A DNA stretch of 64,000 nt from Emmonsiellopsis sp. PD_33 (lineage: Eukaryota; Ascomycota; Eurotiomycetes; Onygenales; Ajellomycetaceae): assembly GCA_032988165.1 (NCBI GenBank), contig JANTQF010000128.1:1-64000 (forward strand), written 5' to 3'. The position numbers were made by a program, and so were the translations under genes. Below the pieces are notes generated by a model that was not told the origin of the DNA, did no database searches, and saw only the letters and a program-made list of their open reading frames with translations. Positions 45,770 to 56,634 of this stretch are shown here, in pieces. Each line of letters opens with the position of its first letter. The stretch's first letter is position 1.

Positions 45770-46832
45770 ATGTTAGCCTGGCCTCCCCGTCCGATTCCGT
45801 CTCATTTCTTTACTCTCTCAAATGGATCGCTAACAATGATAAAACAGGCTTTCTCTCAGACACGCCGCATTCCGCGCTATCAGCGCAGTCCCCAAGGCTG
45901 GGGTCCTGGCTACCGCTGCTCCTTCATTCCTCAGAATCAATGCCCAAATCCCAAAGGCTGTTTTCCAAAGACGATGCTTTTCTGACGACGCCAGCTCCGA
46001 CCTCCCTCCTCTCCGGAACACAGGAAGACCTTTGTCCCACAAACCTCGGGATCTGCCTCCTTCCGAGACGGTCTATGTTGGGAATCTGTTCTTCGAGCTC
46101 AGTGCCGATGAATTGAAGCAGGATATGGCGGAATTTGGAAACGTTGAGGCGGCTCGCATTGTTTATGACAACCGGGGAATGAGCAGAGGGTATGTGTATC
46201 TCCCATTCCCTTTTTCTTTTGTGAAATCCTAGTATTAGAGCTTTCTCTTACCCATTATTAAACTGTTACATAGATTCGGATACGTCACCTTCGACTCCCT
46301 CGAAGCCGCCGAGAAAGCCATTGCAGAGATGAACATGCGTGTCTATCAGGGTCGTAGGATCGTCGTGAACTATGCCAATACCGATTTCTCGCCAAGGGGC
46401 CGGGGCGGTGAATATGCTACGCCTCGTGAGCCGACCACGACTCTTTTCGTCGGCAACTTGTCATTTGAAATGACCGATACAGACCTGAACGAGCTTTTCA
46501 AGGGCATTCAGGGCTGCGAAGACATCCGTGTCGCGGTTGACAAGCTTACCGGCCGCCCCCGTGGATTTGCCCACCTTGACTTCACCGATATTGAGAGTTG
46601 CAAAGCTGCGCAGGAGAAATTGACTGGCATGGCGCCCTACGGCCGGGAACTCCGGGTCAACTTTGGCGAGTCCAAGAAGCGCCCTTATCCTCAACGGTCT
46701 GCGACTCGGGGAAGAGCTCCCCGGTCGGAAGAGTCTTTCCCATCTGAGCCTTCGCAGGCAGAAGCTCCCGAGTCGGAAGAGGCCTCGCCAGCTGAGCCTT
46801 CTCAGGCTAGCGAACAACAGCAGCAGCAGTAG
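45770..46832 (+). CDS. Two-RRM RNA-binding protein with mitochondrial-type presequence
   Basis: Three exons: 45770-45771 (AT of the start codon), 45848-46189 and 46274-46832, 300 aa. The intron AT|GTTAGC...CTAAC...ACAG|G splits the ATG. Splicing gives MLSLRHAAFRAISAVPKAGV and then INAQIPKAVFQRRCFS, an Arg/Ala-rich presequence ending at a plausible processing site. RRM1 has RNP2 VYVGNL and RNP1 GFGYVTF across intron 2. RRM2 has RNP2 LFVGNL and RNP1 RGFAHLDF. The tail consists of repeated Glu/Pro/Ser units (SEEASPAEPSQ) and ends in five Gln. It probably binds organellar or nuclear RNA; it resembles fungal nucleolin-like RRM proteins, but the presequence argues for mitochondria. An alternative start without the split ATG needs the poor donor GTCTCA. 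Confidence 0.87.
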
Positions 46833-47770
46833 GTGGGCTGCGACGAGTGAAGGGAAGAGAGCTCCGAAGACACAAACTACCGCGTGGAACTAGGCCTGCA
46901 CATGTGTCTGATGTTATATTTTGTGTGCTATGGGCGTTTTGTCTATTACGATAATCTCTGATATTGTGTTCTATTGGGGCGCGGGAAAAAGGGCGGGATC
47001 TCTTCTACATGTTTTCTTCTCTGCTTGGTCAGGTTATCGGCCCCTATCCGAACCGATGTCGCCTCCGCCTCCTGCCGACTTGTCTATTCCGGCGCCTCCC
47101 ACACTACTGTTCTTCTTCTTCTTCTTCTTTCTTTGTATTAGGTCATTTCTTTTTGTTTCAAAATTGTAAATTACGCTGCATGTACGATTGTTTTCCTTGC
47201 ATTTTATTTCTTCTAGACCATAGGGTAGAACACGGGGTATCTAATTTCAACCAATCTCCTTTCCAAATAACCAAAAATATCTCTCTCGATGTGACTTTTT
47301 ATGTATGCTTTCTTGTCCTGAAATTCTTGATCCAGGCGGTTGCCATGTGAGAAACCGCTGACTAATGCCCCGATGACATGTGCGGTCACCATACGGTACC
47401 GTACGGCAGTTACCCGCAATGCGCGGCGAAAGGGCCAATCATGGGCTACTCCGACAATACCCAGCGCCTGTGTACCGGTAATGTGGTAACCGCCAAACAC
47501 CCGAGGATGTTGCTGGCAACTATCGAGGTATCAAGGCCTCAACGGCTCAACCCCAGCTCACTTTTTGCACCTCGCATCACCATCCTCTCCGTTCCCTCTT
47601 CTCTCATCCTTTTTGTGTTTCTTCTCCTGCGGTGCTATTCTTACCCCCTTCTCTATCTCCTCTGTGCTTTTAGCCAGGCTCAGTTGCTTCGCCACTAGTT
47701 GTGATACCTTTTTTCCTTAACTCATTATACCCCACACCACCACGTTCAACGCCGCAACGAACGGCCCAAC
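46833..47770. other. Intergenic between the RRM gene and PEX5
   Basis: 3' UTR of the RRM gene and the PEX5 promoter. 47,107-47,130 is a TTC run. A TACGGTACCGTACGG palindrome lies at 47,391-47,405. 47,600-47,770 is pyrimidine-rich leader. No gene supported. Confidence 0.55.
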
Positions 47771-49808
47771 ATGTCCTTTCTCGGCGGGCCAGAGTGCTCG
47801 ACTGCCGGCAATCCCTTGACTCAGTTTACGAAGCATGTTCAGGATGACAAGTCGCTCCAGCGGGATAGACTCGTCGGGCGGGGTCCTGGCGGTCTACAGG
47901 AGGGTATGCGGTCGAGGGGGATGATGCCCGGTCAAGACAATGTAAGAGACATGCTGTTTCCCCAGGATGATTATGGCAAGTTTAGAGATCAAGTGCTGAT
48001 TATTTGTGCTATTTATTCAACAGATGATGGACGAGTTCCTCCAACAGGGAGACCACATGGCCCAAGGCCCCGCACAGCCCTTCGCTATGGACCAGATGAG
48101 ACGAGAATTGGAAAACTTTCACACCGCGCCACAGCGCGCTGGATCGCCGGGTTGGGCTACGGAGTTCAATCCTGGCGAGCAGGCACGGATGGAAGCCGCG
48201 TTCAAGCCCGGGATGCCAGCACAGAACCAGAGGCTAAGAATGGCGTTGAGTCCCGAGGAGTTTGCTCATCACCAATCAGTAAACGAAGGACTACAGGCGG
48301 TACCACATTCTGCTACCTCGTCCGCACCCATGATGAACGCATACCAGCCGCAGATGATGGGATACGGGGGTATGGGCGGCATGGCCGGCCCGATGTTTCC
48401 CATGGGAATGCAACAACAATATCAGCCACCACCGCAAACCATGCAGGAGGATAAAGGCAAAGGAAGAATGATAGAATTAGACGACCAGAATTGGGAAGCG
48501 CAGTTTGCGGAGATCGCGGAATCGGGCCAAAAGGAAGAAGATGAAGAAGCAAATGCCCGGATAGAGCAGGAGCTGAATGAGATTGATAGGTTAGACCCTT
48601 ATGGGCCCGATGAGTTCCATGAATTTGAAAACGTGTGGAAAAAGACACAGGCTGAAACCGCAGCTCGCAGACAAATGGCCAACGAGGACCTTAATTTCGA
48701 CAACATGCACATGGGCGATTTCAATGAGTGGGATCAGTTCGACAGTAGCCTCAACACCCATAACATCAGGGATCCTCAGATGGGCGATTACCTCTTCGAA
48801 GAGCAAAACGCTTTCAAGTCGGTCTCGAACCCATTCGAAGAAGGTGTACGTATCATGAAAGAAGGCGGAAACCTTTCCCTCGCCGCTCTCGCTTTCGAAG
48901 CCGCCGTGCAGAAGGACCCCCAGCACATCGAAGCATGGACAATGCTGGGCTCCGCCCAAGCTCAAAACGAAAAGGAAAGCCCCGCCATCCGCGCGCTGGA
49001 GCAAGCGTTAAAGCTCGACCCATCGAATCTAGATGCCCTCATGGGTCTCGCCGTCTCTTACACAAACGAGGGTTACGACTCAACTGCCTACCGTACCCTG
49101 GAGCGCTGGCTCTCAGTCAAGTATCCTCAAATCGTCGATCCAACCACGCTGTCGGAAGACACTGACCTCAGCTTCACCGACCGCCACATCTTGCACGAAA
49201 AGGTAACCGACCTCTTCATTCGCGCCGCGCAGCTCTCACCACACGGTGAGCAGATGGACCCAGACGTCCAAGTCGGCCTGGGCGTCCTCTTCTACGGCGC
49301 AGAGGAATACAGTAAAGCGGTCGACTGCTTCAGTGCGGCGCTCGCATCCACCGAATCCGGCATCTCCAATCAACAAGACCAGATCCATCTCCTCTGGAAC
49401 CGTCTAGGAGCTACGCTGGCTAACTCGGGCCGTTCAGAGGAGGCCATCGAGGCGTACGAAAAGGCGCTGACTATCAACCCTAACTTCGTCCGCGCGCGAT
49501 ACAACCTGGGCGTGTCTTGCATTAATATTGGCTGCTACCCGGAAGCCGCACAGCACCTACTCGGTGCGCTGTCGATGCACAAGGTTGTTGAGCAGGAGGG
49601 CCGCGAGCGTGCGCGAGATATTGTGGGTGGTTTAGATGGGGTTGGCGAGGCGGAGTTGGAGAACATGATTAATATCTCGCAGAACCAGAGCACGAACTTG
49701 TATGACACGTTGAGGAGGGTGTTTAGCCAGATGGGGCGGAGGGATTTGAGCGATTTGGTGGTGAGTGGGATGGATGTGTCGGTCTTTAGGAAGGAGTTTG
49801 AGTTTTAG
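47771..49808 (+). CDS. pex5: Peroxisomal targeting signal 1 receptor Pex5
   Basis: Two exons, 47771-47941 and 48024-49808, 651 aa. The N-terminus MSFLGGPECSTAGNPLTQFT contains the conserved Cys (residue 9) that is mono-ubiquitinated for receptor recycling. The disordered N-half carries WxxxF motifs for Pex13/Pex14 binding: WATEF near residue 101 and WEAQF near 214, with WDQFD near 293 as a diverged copy. From about residue 330 the TPR array follows (AALAFEAAVQKDPQHIEAWT, RALEQALKLDPSNLDALMGL, HLLWNRLGATLANSGRSEEA, ALTINPNFVRARYNLGVSCI), ending in the C-terminal helices (DLVVSGMDVSVFRKEFEF). It imports PTS1 cargo into peroxisomes. The window also encodes its docking partner Pex13 and one clear PTS1 cargo directly downstream. 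Confidence 0.97.
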
Positions 49809-50374
49809 GACTTGAGGGAGGGTTTTGGAAACATGAACGAATGGCCTTATTGTGATTTTTGCCATGTGGGAATGTGGATGGGAAGAACCTAATGATATAA
49901 TAGAGCCGTACATACATTCCGTACATAGGATGGGGGTTTATTACAGAGAAGCCGGCACTTTTACTTTTGCTGGCATTGTATATTTTGATATCAGGCTAGT
50001 TTTCCTGGCGTTGGCGGTTTAACTTTGAATGGATATGTATTTGATGGTGTTTAATATTTATTTAATCCATACGATTTCTCCATCTCCATCTCCATCAACA
50101 ACCAGAATATAATTATAGGGCGGCTGTTAACCTCGGCGCTGACTGTTTAGGGCGTTGCGTCATGGCCTCCGCACCCAACGACATCTCGGCCGGCAAACTT
50201 CTCCACACTCCGCCCTGACATCAACATCAAATATCCGCGAATTGGCTGACATACTTGGTGAACAACTTCACATCAACATTCCTTGACCACCAATTCTCCA
50301 GAACTCCCCCCAATGCCCCCTCCCATCTCCCTGTGCAACCCAACCACCTAACCATTCCCTTCGGCAAAAACAAG
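49809..50374. other. Intergenic between PEX5 and the hydroxyacyl-CoA lyase gene
   Basis: PEX5 3' UTR and the lyase promoter. An in-frame ATG exists at 50,255 but lies in Pro/Asn-rich sequence without family resemblance. Confidence 0.5.
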
Positions 50375-52301
50375 ATGCCCCCTCCCACCGGCGCCCAACT
50401 GGTCGCCCGCACCCTGCACGACCTGGGCGTCACTGTGATCTTCGGAATCGTCGGTATCCCCGTTGTAGAAATCGCAGAGGAGGCCATCAATCTGGGGATT
50501 CGGTTTATTGCCTTCCGCAACGAGCAGGCGTGCAGCTATGCGGCGAGCGTGTACGGGTATATGACGGGGAAGCCCGGGGTGTGTCTTGTTGTGGGCGGGC
50601 CGGGCGTGTTGCATGCTATGGCTGGGGTGAGTTTTATTTATTTATTGAACTGGTCGGGGGTTGGTAGGGGATGGGGATGGGGTTGGGTTTTTGTGTATAT
50701 ATGAGGTGGCTAACCAACTACGCCCTCTTGACTAGATCGGAAACGCAACCGCAAACGCATTCCCCCTCCTCGTCCTGGCCGGCTCCGCTGAATCGCACAT
50801 CATAACCAAAGGCGGCTTCCAAGAAATGGACGCCATCTCCCTCCTCACTCCACACACCAAATTCGCCGTCCGACCCCCCTCGCCCGAATTCGTCGGCAAT
50901 GCCATCCAAAACGCATATCGAACATGCTGGTATGGCCGGCCGGGAACTACGTTTGTTGATCTACCGGCCGATCTGATCCAAGGCAAGGCTGCTGCGGGAT
51001 TTACGCTGCCGCCTGCCGAGCTTACTGTTGTCCCTGCTCCACCGAAACCAGCCGGTGATCCGGCAGTGATTTCGAAGGTGGCGGGGTTGTTGCGATCTGC
51101 GCGTGCGCCGCTGGTGGTTGTGGGAAAGGGTGCGGCTTATGCGCGGGCGGAGAATTCGATTCGGGAGTTTGTGGAGCGCACAGGTATCCCGTTCCTACCG
51201 ACACCGATGGGGAAGGGCGTGCTTCCGGACTCACACCCCCTGAATACATCGAGTGCGCGTAGTGTGGCGTTGAAGCATGCCGATGTTGTGCTGTTGCTTG
51301 GAGCACGGCTGAATTGGATTTTACATTTTGGCGAAACGCCCCGGTGGTCAAGATCCGTCAAACTTATTCAGGTGGATATCAATGCGGAGGAGATTGGGCG
51401 GAATGCAGGAAACGCAGAGCTGGGTCTTGTCGGTGATATTAGCTTGGTAATCAACCAGCTTCTCTCCTCTCTATCGAATTGGCAGTACAAACCTGTCGCA
51501 GCCACATCGCCAGATTCATACCCTTCCCTCCTGGCCGTCTCAGCCACGAAGAATGAAAACTCCGCGCAGAAAAAGGCGCTCCTCCCTACGAAGCCAAATG
51601 GCTTCCTAACCTACCAGCGCGCCTATCACATAATTAAAACTACATTGAACGCCCTCTCACCACCCGAACAAGGGAACATCGTCTACGTCTCGGAAGGTGC
51701 GAATACAATGGATATCTCCCGCTCTGCATTCCCTCTCCAGCACCCGCGCCAACGTCTTGATGCCGGGACATATGCCACCATGGGCGTTGGGTTGGGGTAC
51801 ATTGTTGGTGCGCATGCGGCGTATAACATCCCACACAAGCAGAAGAAGATCGTCGCGCTAGAAGGAGATAGCGCATTCGGGTTCAGTGCGATGGAAGTCG
51901 AAACTCTTGCCCGCCATCGCATTCCCGCGCTGATCTTTGTTGTGAACAATTCGGGCATTTACCACGGCGACACCCAGACAGAGGAGGAATGGAAGGCTCT
52001 GCAGCATGACACGGTGACGGATCAGACGACATCGACATCTACGGGGCCAGAGAAGAAGGGGTTACGATCGACGAGTTTGCTATATGAGACGCGCTACGAG
52101 CATTTGGCGGCTATGTGTGGTGGGAGGGGGTATTTCGTGAGGACGGAAGAAGAGCTGGAGAAAGCCACTCGGGAAGGGTTCTTGGAGGAGGAGAGGGTGA
52201 CTATTGTCAATTTGATTGTGGAGCCGGGGATCGGGCAGTCGATTCAGTTTGGGTGGCAGGCGGCGAAGGAGAAGGGGAACGAGAAGGAGGCGAAGTTGTG
52301 A
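50375..52301 (+). CDS. Peroxisomal 2-hydroxyacyl-CoA lyase (ThDP-dependent; HACL1/Pxp1-like)
   Basis: Two exons, 50375-50626 and 50736-52301, 605 aa. It is a full ThDP-enzyme: N-terminal pyrimidine-binding domain with catalytic Glu50 (FRNEQACSYAAS), then GGPGVLHAMAGIGNA (intron after GG of MAG|IGNA); central domain (APLVVVGKGAAYARAENSIR, then LLLGARLNWILHFGE); and pyrophosphate-binding domain with GDSAFGFSAMEVETLARHRI and NNSGIYHGD. GDS in place of GDG is normal for this family. It ends EKEAKL; AKL is a type-1 peroxisomal signal. The family cleaves 2-hydroxyacyl-CoA to formyl-CoA and an aldehyde in alpha-oxidation; oxalyl-CoA decarboxylase is the close alternative. The start at 50,375 (MPPPTGAQLVARTLHDLG) fits the family; 50,255 would add 40 poor residues. 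Confidence 0.93.
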
Positions 52302-53122
52302 GAGGGATGTGACCGTGTTTAGTTAATATCTACTGTTTTTGTGATTGCATGGATGTACGGATGTATATATTGGATATCTTGTTTCTATTTCGCCCTATCT
52401 TGTCTCTATATACTTCCATACCTACCCCTTTATCCGCTCTTTTTGGGGCATGAAGGTCATGTGACTGATGAGATCTCGGATCGACGCTAGCCTCGGAACG
52501 GCTAGTGTGCTGGATGCTGACATAACACACTCAGCCAATCAGAGCGCAGGGACTGGACTCATCAACGTCAACGGCCACCTTGCATCTTTTTGTATAGAAT
52601 CTGCCAGCTATTCAACCACGCCCCAACAGCCTCATTCTCGCCCGCGACTACTGCTGAGCCCTACTCTGTTACGGCTGCTGCACTCCGTTCCCTTCTCCAT
52701 GCTATAGCGGCTGTCCTACTCTTGTTCTGCCCCCGTGGCCATCGTCTTCTTGTACAGTTATTTACTACCTTGACTAGCTCCGCAGAAAAGCTTCCCGGCC
52801 TCATACGTCGACGCGCATACCAGCACGCATCCCTACATACAGACCCTGCGCTCGACTTCTCTCTCCTTTTTATCTTTCTTCTCTATGCTCTCTTGATCTG
52901 GGACACCCTTACATTGCCACCAATTCCTATTTCGCTTCACTGTCAACCCCGTGGCGGACGGCTTACCAATTTACTGTCGCATTTCTAAGCTATCAGCCCA
53001 CTATTCCCTGGCGCGCTAGCTACCCAGATATAGATACAGACATATCTGGCCTGTATCCCACATGAAGTGACCACACCAACAAAGCTCACTCTTCTTCAAT
53101 CAACCTCTCCATTTCCGCAACA
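52302..53122. other. Intergenic with ERO1 promoter and leader
   Basis: Lyase 3' end, then the ERO1 upstream region. An open frame at 52,590-52,988 encodes a Leu/Ala-rich peptide without family features and is probably chance or leader sequence. I see nothing else. Confidence 0.5.
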
Positions 53123-55144
53123 ATGCGTTCCGCCGAACAGCTCTTCTACCTGGCTGTCTTCGCCTGGCTCAGTCCAGCCCACGCGGAGACCCACGTCTCC
53201 AGACCAGCTGCTAATCCTAGCGCTTGCGCGGTACGTCATACAACACCCCCTCTCCCCAATCTCCCAGAAGCAACATTTACTAACGACCTATATTCCAATT
53301 GGATAAATAGATCGATCCCAGAGCAACCGTAACAGATGCCTGCGCCTCCTTCGCAACCCTAGACCAACTGAACGAAAAAATCTCCCCCCTAGTCCAATCC
53401 ATCACAAAAGATACAGATTTCTTCTCCTACTACCGTCTCAATCTTTTCAATAAACAATGTCCATTTTGGTCCGACGATGCAGGCATGTGTGGCAATATCG
53501 CCTGCGCCGTCAGCACGTTAGAGAACGAAGATGATATCCCCCCCATTTGGCGCGCGGAGGAGCTGAGTAAACTTGAGGGCCCTAAGGCGGGGCATCCAGG
53601 CAAGGAATTGCAGCAGGAACGACCCAAGGAGAGGCCGTTGCAGGGAATGTTGGGTGAGGATGTGGGGGAGAGTTGTGTGGTTGAATATGACGATGAGTGT
53701 GATCAGCGGGATTATTGCGTGCCGGAGGATGAGGGGGCAACGGCCAAGGGTGATTATGTCAGTTTACTGGATAACCCAGAGCGATTCACGGGCTACGCGG
53801 GGGCGGGGGCGAGACAGGTCTGGGACGCGATATATCGGGAGAATTGCTTCTTGAAGCCAGCTACTGCCCCGCCCCAACCACCACAGTCATCCCGCAAGCT
53901 CCCGCTAGGCGGCTTCCAAGCCGCGCAGGACTTCCAAAAGGTCCTCGAAAAGCACGAGCGCGAACAAATGGTCACCTCCGCCGCGCGTAACGAAGCCTAC
54001 CCGCTCGACGACGAGTGTGTCGAAAAGCGCGTCTTCCACCGCATCATCAGCGGCATGCACGCTTCCATCTCCACCCATCTATGCTGGGACTACTTCAACC
54101 AAACAACCGGCCAATGGCTACCAAATGTCCAGTGCTACAAAGCCCGCCTCCACGACCACCCCGAGCGCATCTCAAACCTCTACTTCAACTTCGCCGTCCT
54201 CGTCCGCGCGACGTCCAAACTTCAAAAGCACCTGGAAACCTACTCCTTCTGCGCCAGCGATCCACCACAGGATCTCGATACGAGAGAAAAAGTGCTCGCG
54301 CTAACCGACACCGTCTCCTCCAGCCCGCAGATCTTCGACGAGTCTATCATGTTCCGCGACGAGGCCGCCAACGGCCTCAAGGAGGACTTCCGCAACCGCT
54401 TCCGCAACGTCAGCCGCCTCATGGACTGCATTGGCTGCGACAAGTGTCGCTTATGGGGCAAGCTGCAGACCGCCGGCTACGGGGCCGCACTCAAAGTACT
54501 CTTCGAATTCGACGAGACGAAGAATGGAGAGAACCCCCCACTGCGTCGCACGGAGCTCGTTGCGTTGGTTAATACCCTCGGCCGTGTGGCGCATAGTCTT
54601 CAGGCCGTGACTAGCTTTGAGAAGGCCCTGGCGAATGGTTCGGAACATCCTTTGCCAGTGCATACGACTGTACCTGTGGCGCATGCGCCATTGCCGCCAC
54701 CGCTAAAGGGGGGCAGGAGCGTTTCTTCTAAACCGCCCACGGAAGAAAAGCGGAAAAAGTTCTCCATGGAGGATCTGGAGGACGAAGGGGATGATGAGGA
54801 GTGGAAGCGTAGATCGACGAGACCACCGCCCCGTGATAGCGGAGAGGAGGAATCTGCTATGGATACCTTCTGGGAGGAGTGGTATCTTGTCTGGCGTACG
54901 TTTGCGTATGTTATTCGGGGGTGGATGAGTTTTCCGGGCACGGCGTGAGTAACAGTCCATGCCATTTTTATTAAACACCGCTCCCCTGCAACCACATGGG
55001 GATTGTTGTGACGTAACTAACTCGATGATTTATAGATGGAGAATCCTCATCCTCGAACTCAGCCGGTTGTGGAATTACTATCTGGGCCTTCCCGTGCCGC
55101 CGCGCTCGTGGGAGATCCATATCCCGACTAGGGATGAGTTGTAG
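53123..55144 (+). CDS. ero1: Endoplasmic reticulum thiol oxidase Ero1
   Basis: Three exons: 53123-53230, 53311-54944 and 55036-55144, 616 aa. Signal peptide at residues 1-21 (LFYLAVFAWLSPAHA). The shuttle cysteines are CGNIAC at 96-101. The FAD-side active site is DCIGCDKCRLWGK with Cys 409, 412 and 415, the defining Ero1 motif. Other family blocks: WDAIYRENCF, ISGMHASISTHLCWDYFN, LYFNFAVLVRATSKL, EDFRNRFRNVSRLMDCIG and LVALVNTLGRVAHSLQAV. Ero1 oxidises protein disulfide isomerase using FAD and O2. The acidic/Lys linker (EEKRKKFSMEDLEDEGDDEE) is typical of fungal forms. The C-terminus RDEL is a canonical ER-retrieval signal, whereas yeast Ero1 relies on a C-terminal tail for membrane association. 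GT-AG introns; no defects. Confidence 0.97.
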
Positions 55145-56634
55145 TTACACCCGTCCATGTTTTCCGTTCATCCTTGGCCCGATCTAATATATCTATCTAT
55201 CTTTCAATATATCTCTTGTGGCTGGGTACATGAAGACGAAGCAGCGAAGCGTTGTGAGCAGGGCAGAGAAAAAAAAACCCCAGCACCAAGACCCGCTTCT
55301 CAATTAAAGAGAAGTAAGGTAGTCAGTGACAAATAAACACACACAAAATCATATGTCCTGATTCATTGTTATGATTATTGTTATTGTTACTATATACAGC
55401 ATTTACATTTGCATCTTGCTGGGCGTATTGCCGGCGTTCTTTTTGGTGGTTGGACTTTTCTTCTTATTTATTCTTATCCTGGGGGGGGGTCACCTGTTCT
55501 ATTGTAACATTGCTAATTGACTGTTTAATATTATTTCTTGTTATTGTTACTATATACAGCATTTACATTTGCATCTTGCTGGGCGTATTGCTGGTGTTCT
55601 TTTTGGTGGTTGGACTTTTCTTCTTATTTATTCTTATCCTGGGGGGGGGTCACCTGTTCTATTGTAACATTGCTAATTGACTGTTTAATATTATTTCTTG
55701 TTAATTGGTTTTGATTATCCAGGTGGGGGGGAGGGGGTTCAACAGCAGCAAGTGTGAGAAGGGAAGAAAGTAAGATGAAACTTTTTTTCCCTTCTTTCAT
55801 TCTACTTACTTGGGTTGAAAATGGGTGTGGTTATATCTAACCTCTTTACTTCATATGTAAACATATAAACATAAGCTATCGGTTTATTTTGGGAGATTTA
55901 AACTGTGCTTTTTTGTGTTTTTATTTTTATCCACCATGTCAGGATGCATGCATGGGTGTTTATATGTATTACAATAGATTATTATATGGTTACTGACTGT
56001 GCTAGGGGGTAAGTATATAGCTATGCTAGAAAGTGGTTTGATAACTAGTTTTCAAGCCTATTCCTCTTGCTTGGATACTTGTGGGGTTGACATGTTAATC
56101 TTATTCTTCAGGGATTTTTAGATAGGAGATGATAACTAAGTCCATACATAAATTCCTTTTAGGTATATGTTGGTTATAGTGTGCATAATAAGTAAATCCC
56201 TTTTGGAAGATAGGAGAGGGGTGGGGGAAGAAATATATAAAGCGGATAAATATAATAGCTAGTTAACTAGCTACTAAGATAAGTACTCTTAAATGCAGAT
56301 TAGATCTATTTTTCCTGTCCTTAAATGGAAATGGAGTGGGAGCAGATGTACATATATATATACAAGAGTTCTGCTTGCGATCAAGGGGGGAAGAGAAAAC
56401 AAGAAATGAAAAGGGTCAAAACCGAAAAGGGGGTATCCAGCTCCCAGATATATATATATAATATCATCCCTGCCAAAAATATTCAAAGCAGAAATAAAAC
56501 GTAAATCATATCAAGTTTCGTACACATGGATGGGGACGAGAATAATAATGTACACTATACCGTACATACCGTGAGAAAGTACTGACTGCATGCCAGCCTG
56601 GAGTCCCACATATATATGGATGGTCGATCTCTCC
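55145..56634. other. Intergenic, AT-rich, with tandem duplication
   Basis: Convergent intergenic region between ERO1 (plus) and the patatin gene (minus). It contains the 160-bp tandem duplication described separately, several G-runs near 55,480, 55,640 and 55,725 and AT-rich sequence to 56,580. No gene supported. Confidence 0.65.
55381..55700. repeat. 160-bp tandem duplication
   Basis: Two head-to-tail copies, 55381-55540 and 55541-55700, both starting TTATTGTTACTATATACAGC. I found two differences: CCGGCG in copy 1 reads CTGGTG in copy 2. Both are C to T at CG dinucleotides. An open frame spanning both copies is a consequence of the duplication, not a gene. Confidence 0.93.

Noticed and set aside
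53573..54995. Several 60-185 codon frames overlapping ERO1 on both strands
   Set aside because: All are shadows of the long, conserved ERO1 exon 2.
55378..55680. 100-codon hydrophobic frame that looks like a repeated membrane protein
   Set aside because: It simply runs through the 160-bp tandem duplication. The period is 160 bp, not a multiple of three, and the composition is that of T-rich intergenic DNA.
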